Origin: Thermoanaerobaculia bacterium
Lineage (GTDB): Bacteria; Acidobacteriota; Thermoanaerobaculia; Multivoradales; JAHEKO01
Length of the DNA stretch: 44,428 nt
Assembly: GCA_945787635.1 (NCBI GenBank)
Contig: CALZIK010000176.1
Location: forward strand, 1-44,428
Reading direction: 5' to 3'
The translations under genes were made by a program, and so were the position numbers. Shown here in pieces: positions 39,718 to 44,428 of this stretch. Position 1 is the first letter of the stretch, and every line of letters starts with the position of its first letter. The notes beneath the pieces were generated by a model that saw nothing but the letters and a program-made list of their open reading frames with translations, searched no databases and was not told where the DNA came from.

Positions 39718-42137
39718 CCCGCCGGCTTTTGGTACTGCTCGAGCTCCGATCCCTGGGCGACGATCAGAGGGACGAGCGCCTGCTTCCAGGCCTCTTCGAC
39801 GCGATCCACGAAGACCAGCTCGATATCGTCCCGAATCTCGTCGGGCACGGAGGTCAGGTCCTTGCGATTGCCGATCGGCAGCAGGACCTTCTTGATCCGC
39901 GCGCGATGGGCAGCGAGGACTTTCTCTTTGACGCCGCCGACCGAAAGTATCTTTCCGCGCAACGTGATCTCGCCGGTCATGGCGACGTCGTGCCGCACCG
40001 GCCTGCCGGAGAGCAGCGAAGCCAGACAGGTGGCGGCCGCGACTCCGGCCGAAGGGCCATCCTTGGGAATCGAGCCCGCCGGAAAGTGAATGTGAAAGTC
40101 GCTCGTTCGGGGCAGCTCACTCGGGATCTCGAGCTCGGAGCCGTGCGATCGCACGTAGGAAAACGCCGTCTCCACCGATTCCCGCATCACATCACCGAGC
40201 TGGCCGGTGACTTTCACCTGACCGTTACCCTCCATCCGGGTCGCTTCGATGAACAGGATCGCTCCGCCGGCGCCGGTCCATGCGAGGCCCGTGGCGACAC
40301 CGATCTCGGCTCTCCGGCCGGCGAACTCCTGCTCGAACAGCACCGTGCCCAGCAGTTCCTCGATGTCGTCGATACCGATGCGGACCTTGGCTGGCCCTGG
40401 ATCTTTGGCCGCAGCACGGCGAAACGCGATCTTGCGGCAGATCGTCGCCAGGCAACGCTCGAGGTTGCGCACGCCGGCTTCGGAGGTGTAGCCCCGAATG
40501 ATGCGCACCAGGGCCGGGGAGGTGATCTCGACCGACTTCGGCTCGAGTCCATGCGCGTCGAGGAGGCGTTTGAGCATGAACTTGCGGGCGATAACCTGTT
40601 TCTCGGCCTCCGTGTAGCCCGCGATTCGGAGGACCTCGAGCCGGTCGCGCAGCGGCTGGGGAATGTCGTCAAGAACGTTTGCCGTGGCGATGAAGAGAGT
40701 CTCGGACAGGTCAAAGGGGACGCCTATGTAGCGATCGACGAAGGTCTTGTTCTGCTCGGGGTCGAGCACTTCCAGCAGTGCGGCGGAGGGGTCGCCTCGG
40801 AGCCCCTTGCCGAGCTTGTCTAGCTCGTCCAGGAGGATTACCGGATTGCACGAGCCGGCCTTGTCGTATGCCTGGATGAGCTTGCCGGGCATGGCGCCGA
40901 CGTAGGTCTTGCGGTGACCGCGAATCTCGGTCTCGTCCGAGATTCCACCCAGGCTGATCGGCTCGAACTTGCGGCCCAGGGCCTCGGCGATGGAGCGGCC
41001 CAGAGATGTTTTGCCGGTGCCGGGTGGACCCGCCAGGCAGAGGATCGGCCCCGATATATGGCCCTTGAGCTTGATCACCGACAGATACTCGAGGAGTCGC
41101 TCCTTGATCTCATCGACGCCGTGGTGCCGCCGGGAGAGGAGGCGATCGACCTTCTTCAGGTTCAGGCTGTCGCGGGTGCGCTCCCACCATGGCAGGCCGA
41201 AGACGGTGTCGAGATAGTTGTTCTGAACCGGGTACTCGGCGCTCTGTTCCGACATCAGCGCCAAACGCTCGCACTCGCGCTCGACATTGCGTTTCGAATC
41301 GTCGTCGATAGGGAGATCTTCGACCATCGCCGCGTATACCTCGGACTCCCGCTTCGGGCCGCTGTTCTCGCCGAGGGTCTCCTGGATTACTCGAAGCTGC
41401 TCGCGCAGGAAGTGATCTCGCCGCTTCTCTTCGAGACTGGCGCGCACCTTCTGGTCGATGTCGTTCTCGACGGTATTGCGGGCCTGTTCGCGGTCGAGAA
41501 TCTCGCGCAGCAGCCGGAGTCGCTTGTCCGGGGCGACCGCGCTGATCAGCGCGCGTTTCTCGTCGAGTGGAATGTTGAGAAACGACGCCAGGAGGTCGGC
41601 GAAGAAGCTGGCGCCCGAATCGACGTTCATGCGCAGCACGTCGACGGTCTCGGGGCTGTAGCGCTGGTCGATCTGGGTCAGCCTCTCATAGGCGTTGAGA
41701 GTCGAATTGAGCAGGATCGGCAGCTCACCGCCGGTGTCGTCTGATTGCGGTTCTACCGAGCGGACTCGGCCGATCAGAAACGGATCGGTCTTCTCAATGC
41801 CGTCGAGCTCGACGCGAGCCAGGCCGTGACACAGGATCTGAAGTCGTCCTTCGCCCAGTCGTAGCTTCTGTACGACCTTCGCAGCGACACCCACGGTCTG
41901 GAGATCCGCTGGGTGGCGAGCGGTCTTGCGGCCATTGCTGGACAGGCCGAACAAGCCTATGACATCTCGTTCTTCCTCGAGACTCTCCGCTAGGCGCAGG
42001 CTCCGCTTGTCGGCGATCTGCAGAGCCGCGACGCCGGACGGGAAGAGCACCGTCGTCAAGAGCGGGTAGATTGGCAGCTGCTCCGGGATCGCCGGAAAGC
42101 CTTCGCCGGGGTCGTGTGGGGCAGCTGTTTTCGGCAT
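39705..42137 (-). CDS. lon: ATP-dependent protease Lon
   Basis: The 810-residue protein is a full-length LonA: N-terminal substrate-binding domain (about 20-220), AAA+ domain with Walker A GPPGTGKT at 370-377 and ILLDELDK, and the protease domain with the Ser696-Lys739 dyad (KDGPSAG and GGVKEK), the same 43-residue spacing as E. coli S679/K722. It degrades misfolded and regulatory proteins in the cytoplasm. It is monocistronic, with 117 bases of divergent gap before it. I see no clear heat-shock promoter there. Confidence 0.96.
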   Translation of the reverse strand: MPKTAAPHDPGEGFPAIPEQLPIYPLLTTVLFPSGVAALQIADKRSLRLAESLEEERDVIGLFGLSSNGRKTARHPADLQTVGVAAKVVQKLRLGEGRLQILCHGLARVELDGIEKTDPFLIGRVRSVEPQSDDTGGELPILLNSTLNAYERLTQIDQRYSPETVDVLRMNVDSGASFFADLLASFLNIPLDEKRALISAVAPDKRLRLLREILDREQARNTVENDIDQKVRASLEEKRRDHFLREQLRVIQETLGENSGPKRESEVYAAMVEDLPIDDDSKRNVERECERLALMSEQSAEYPVQNNYLDTVFGLPWWERTRDSLNLKKVDRLLSRRHHGVDEIKERLLEYLSVIKLKGHISGPILCLAGPPGTGKTSLGRSIAEALGRKFEPISLGGISDETEIRGHRKTYVGAMPGKLIQAYDKAGSCNPVILLDELDKLGKGLRGDPSAALLEVLDPEQNKTFVDRYIGVPFDLSETLFIATANVLDDIPQPLRDRLEVLRIAGYTEAEKQVIARKFMLKRLLDAHGLEPKSVEITSPALVRIIRGYTSEAGVRNLERCLATICRKIAFRRAAAKDPGPAKVRIGIDDIEELLGTVLFEQEFAGRRAEIGVATGLAWTGAGGAILFIEATRMEGNGQVKVTGQLGDVMRESVETAFSYVRSHGSELEIPSELPRTSDFHIHFPAGSIPKDGPSAGVAAATCLASLLSGRPVRHDVAMTGEITLRGKILSVGGVKEKVLAAHRARIKKVLLPIGNRKDLTSVPDEIRDDIELVFVDRVEEAWKQALVPLIVAQGSELEQYQKPAGATN

Positions 42138-42254
42138 GACTCTCGGATTCCTCGCGGCGATTGTGACACAGCCACCGACGCTGCCTGTGGAATACGGAAC
42201 ATACCGTCACCAAAGGGAAAAGCCTTGTAGTACTCTCGCCTGGGCAGGACGTAC
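42138..42254. promoter_or_regulatory. Divergent gap between lon and the repeat protein
   Basis: This 117-base stretch must hold both promoters. I see no CIRCE element and no convincing sigma32-type site. AGGA at 42247-42250, five bases before GTG 42255, serves as ribosome-binding site for the plus-strand gene. Confidence 0.4.
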
Positions 42255-44428
42255 GTGACTTCGCGAGACCCGGACTCGACAGCCTCAGGCGCCACCAACG
42301 GAAGCCGCGGAAACGGTCTGGTTGACCTTCCTTTGAGGCCCGGAGCTTCCGCGGACCTCGAGTTCGATCCGCTGGGGAGCGCTCCCGAGCCCGGCGTTGG
42401 GCCGGCCGGGCCGAGCCCGGGGCGCCCTTCCGATCGGAAGCGGCGCTCGTCCTCGAAGAGGGTTCTCTGGCTGGCGGCGGCGATCGTTGCAGCGATCGTG
42501 GTGTGGCTGATGTTCCCGGATCCGCCGCGGGCCGAGCTCTCGAGCGACAGTCTCGACTTTGGGACTCTTCGAGTGGGCGAAGCAAGCGAAGAGCAAACCG
42601 TCTCGGTGGTCAATCGAGGTGAGCGGAGGCTCAAGATCGAGTCCCTGTCCTACCAGCCGGAGATGGCCGGGGAGTACGAGTTAGTGGATGAAGACTGCCT
42701 GGGCCGCAAGCTCGGCGCCGGGGAGGGCTGCGAGGTGCGCGTCCGCTTTCGACCGCAATCCGCGGGCGACATGAGCTCGCTGCTCACGTTCCACGGCAAC
42801 GACCGCAACCAGCCCGGCGTCGTGATTGCGGCCATGGCGGTGGCTCCGCAGTTGGGCGTGGCGCCCGCCGCCGTCTCCTTCGGCGTCGTGCCGCTCGAGA
42901 GCGAGCCTGTGAGTCAAAGGGTAACCCTTTCCAATGTCGGCACGGCGACTCTCGAGTTCCGGCGCATCCGCATCGAAGGGCCGGCGGCGGGGGATTTTTC
43001 CCGTAGCCGCCGCTGCCCCGGCTCAACGCTCGAACCCGGCGACGCCTGCACCTTCGATCTCTTGTTCGAGCCCTCGGTTTCCGGAGCCCGGCAGGGGGTT
43101 CTCATTGTCGATAGCGATGCCTTGGAGAGCCCGAGCGAGTTGAAACTCGACGGCACCGGCCTGTGGGACGGCCCTCCCCTCGACCCGAGCGCGAGCCGCC
43201 TGGACCTGGGTGAACAGAGACTGGGCGAGAGAGGCGCTCCCAAGCGCATTACCTTTGCGAATCGAACCGGCGGATCCGTATCGGTCGACAAGGCGACGGT
43301 TTCCGGCACGTCGTCGTTCGCGTTGATGGAAGACGGATGCGGGGGACGTGTAGTCGCGTCAGGAGCGGAGTGCGCCATCACCCTGACGTTTCTTCCGGTC
43401 GAAGACGGGGCGGTAAGCGGCGTGCTGACGCTCTCCGCCGAAGGTGCCAGTGAGGAGGCGACGGTGGATCTGCGCGGGCGGGGGGTGACTCCGAAGGTGG
43501 AGGCCAGCGCCAGCGTGCTCGACTTCGGAGATCAACGGGTCGGGTTCGAGAGCGCCCCTCGAACCGTTGGGTTCCGGAACTCGGGCACCGCCACGTTGAC
43601 CTTTCAGGCCGCTTCGATGGGCGGTAGCGATGGGGCTGAGTTTCTGGTGCGCTCGAACGACTGCGTAGGCAAGCCCCTCGCTCCCGGCAAGAGCTGCGCT
43701 CTGGGCGTCGGGTTCGGTCCCTCCAAGGCCGGCGCTCGTCAGGCGGCCCTTGCCGTGCGACCCGGCAGCGGCCTTGAGCCCGTTCGAATAGGGCTTTCCG
43801 GTAAGGGCGTGGTCTCGGCGCTAGGGGTCGCCCCGGGGCGGCTCGATTTCGGTGAGGTCTATCTGGGGCGGCTCGAAGCGCTCACTTTGACCTTGACCAA
43901 CGACGGCTCGGCCCGGCTCAAGTTCGCCGGGTTGCGCTTCGAAGGCGATGACGCGTCGGCGTTCGGCCTCGGCAAGATGGCTTGCGATCTGGAGTCGGGG
44001 CTCGGGGCGGGGGCGACGTGCCGATTGGAGGTCGGTTTCGAGCCCGGAGCCGCCGGGCCGTCCCGGGCCGAGCTGGTGCTCGCCTACAACGGGCCCGACA
44101 GCCCCGCGCGCATCCAGGTAGCCGGCACCGGCACCAACCCGGCTCCGGCATTCCGGATCTCGACGACGTCTCTTGATCTCGGTTCGGCCCCGGTGGGCAG
44201 CCGCGGCGAGATCGGTACCGTTGCAATCAGCAACCCGGGAGCCGCTTGGCTCGAGCTCACCAGCATCACGCTGATCGGCGACCACGCCGCGGACTTCCAG
44301 CTGGTCGCCGGCACCTGCGACGGGGTCAGCGCGCTGGCGCCGAATGGCAGCTGCACTGTCGGCGTGCGTCTGGCGCCCGGAAGCGAGGGACCGCGGCGCG
44401 CGCGGATTCGTGTGCGGCACGGAGCCGC
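42255..44428 (+). CDS. Membrane-anchored choice-of-anchor-D repeat protein, 3' end cut by window edge
   Basis: The frame is open from GTG 42255 (after an in-frame TAG at 42228) to the window end, 724 complete codons. It begins with a cytoplasmic Pro/Ser/Arg-rich tail (1-68), a single membrane helix (about 69-88, RVLWLAAAIVAAIVVWLMF) and then repeated immunoglobulin-like domains of about 108 residues of the HYDIN/ASPM or choice-of-anchor-D type. Repeat openings (LDFG, VSFG, LDLG) fall at 42552, 42872, 43200, 43518, 43842 and 44172. Each has a pair of Cys 11-13 residues apart, such as DCVGKPLAPGKSC, probably a disulfide outside the cytoplasm. The total number of repeats and any C-terminal domain are not visible. 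A role in the envelope or in adhesion is a guess from the fold. Confidence 0.8.
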   Translation, partial: MTSRDPDSTASGATNGSRGNGLVDLPLRPGASADLEFDPLGSAPEPGVGPAGPSPGRPSDRKRRSSSKRVLWLAAAIVAAIVVWLMFPDPPRAELSSDSLDFGTLRVGEASEEQTVSVVNRGERRLKIESLSYQPEMAGEYELVDEDCLGRKLGAGEGCEVRVRFRPQSAGDMSSLLTFHGNDRNQPGVVIAAMAVAPQLGVAPAAVSFGVVPLESEPVSQRVTLSNVGTATLEFRRIRIEGPAAGDFSRSRRCPGSTLEPGDACTFDLLFEPSVSGARQGVLIVDSDALESPSELKLDGTGLWDGPPLDPSASRLDLGEQRLGERGAPKRITFANRTGGSVSVDKATVSGTSSFALMEDGCGGRVVASGAECAITLTFLPVEDGAVSGVLTLSAEGASEEATVDLRGRGVTPKVEASASVLDFGDQRVGFESAPRTVGFRNSGTATLTFQAASMGGSDGAEFLVRSNDCVGKPLAPGKSCALGVGFGPSKAGARQAALAVRPGSGLEPVRIGLSGKGVVSALGVAPGRLDFGEVYLGRLEALTLTLTNDGSARLKFAGLRFEGDDASAFGLGKMACDLESGLGAGATCRLEVGFEPGAAGPSRAELVLAYNGPDSPARIQVAGTGTNPAPAFRISTTSLDLGSAPVGSRGEIGTVAISNPGAAWLELTSITLIGDHAADFQLVAGTCDGVSALAPNGSCTVGVRLAPGSEGPRRARIRVRHGA
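42540..44428 (+). repeat. Tandem repeats of about 325 bases encoding anchor-D domains
   Basis: Six diverged coding units start about 318-330 bases apart. Similarity is at protein level (LDFG..xVG opening, paired Cys, and xVxFxP near each end) more than at DNA level. Confidence 0.75.

Noticed and set aside
42138-42254. CIRCE or sigma32 heat-shock site before lon
   Set aside because: No inverted repeat of the CIRCE type and no CTTGAA...CCCCAT-like pair could be found.

Overview
This is a GC-rich, gene-dense bacterial window with no rRNA, tRNA, CRISPR or insertion sequence that I can see. The mix of genes (a gingipain-like C25 peptidase, a long ligand-sensing propeller diguanylate cyclase, a TIGR02266-like PilZ protein, an active/inactive pair of secreted M16 peptidases, a fused E1 alpha/beta dehydrogenase and a protein of choice-of-anchor-D repeats) resembles Acidobacteriota, perhaps Thermoanaerobaculia-like. 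Myxococcota or another deep Gram-negative lineage is possible. This placement is inference from gene content, not from a marker gene. RND pumps and secreted proteases with signal peptides indicate a Gram-negative envelope.

Layout. 1-5233 (+): a C25 peptidase cut by the left edge, then a compact lasso-peptide operon: a precursor with a textbook leader motif and an 18-residue core, an asparagine-synthetase-like lasso cyclase, and an HPr-kinase-like protein. The usual leader-binding (B1/RRE) and leader-peptidase (B2) genes are not in the window. 5270-14097 (-): a cyclic-di-GMP block made of a sigma54-type activator with a degenerate GGDEF domain, a terminator, a promoter with a long structured leader, a REC-PAS-GGDEF-EAL protein, and a translationally coupled propeller-GGDEF cyclase. 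14280-21869 (+): a tripartite-type RND efflux operon with one adaptor and two different permeases (MdtABC layout, no outer-membrane channel here). 21964-24345 (+): a fused E1 alpha/beta 2-oxoacid dehydrogenase.

24351-27860 (-): a single-domain response regulator followed by two secreted M16 peptidases. 27960-31657 (+): a molybdenum operon, mobA, an FdhF/YdeP-type molybdoenzyme and fdhD, with overlapping genes. 31639-32670 (-): a family 2 glycosyltransferase, divergent from a TatD nuclease (32702-33466, +). 33514-35772 (+): a bifunctional penicillin-binding protein, convergent with a membrane PilZ protein (35801-36991, -). 37090-39693 (+): a small secreted unknown protein and a folate/pterin cluster (pteridine-reductase-like SDR, folB, folK). 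39705-42137 (-): lon. From 42255 (+) to the right edge: a membrane-anchored protein of about 108-residue repeats, incomplete.

The most interesting locus is the lasso operon: a clear precursor and cyclase with a kinase, but with a C25 cysteine peptidase immediately upstream where a B2 protease might be expected. Secondary points are a pteridine-reductase-like enzyme whose catalytic Tyr is His, a putative set of near-leaderless promoters, and cyclic-di-GMP proteins combining intact and degenerate GGDEF sites.
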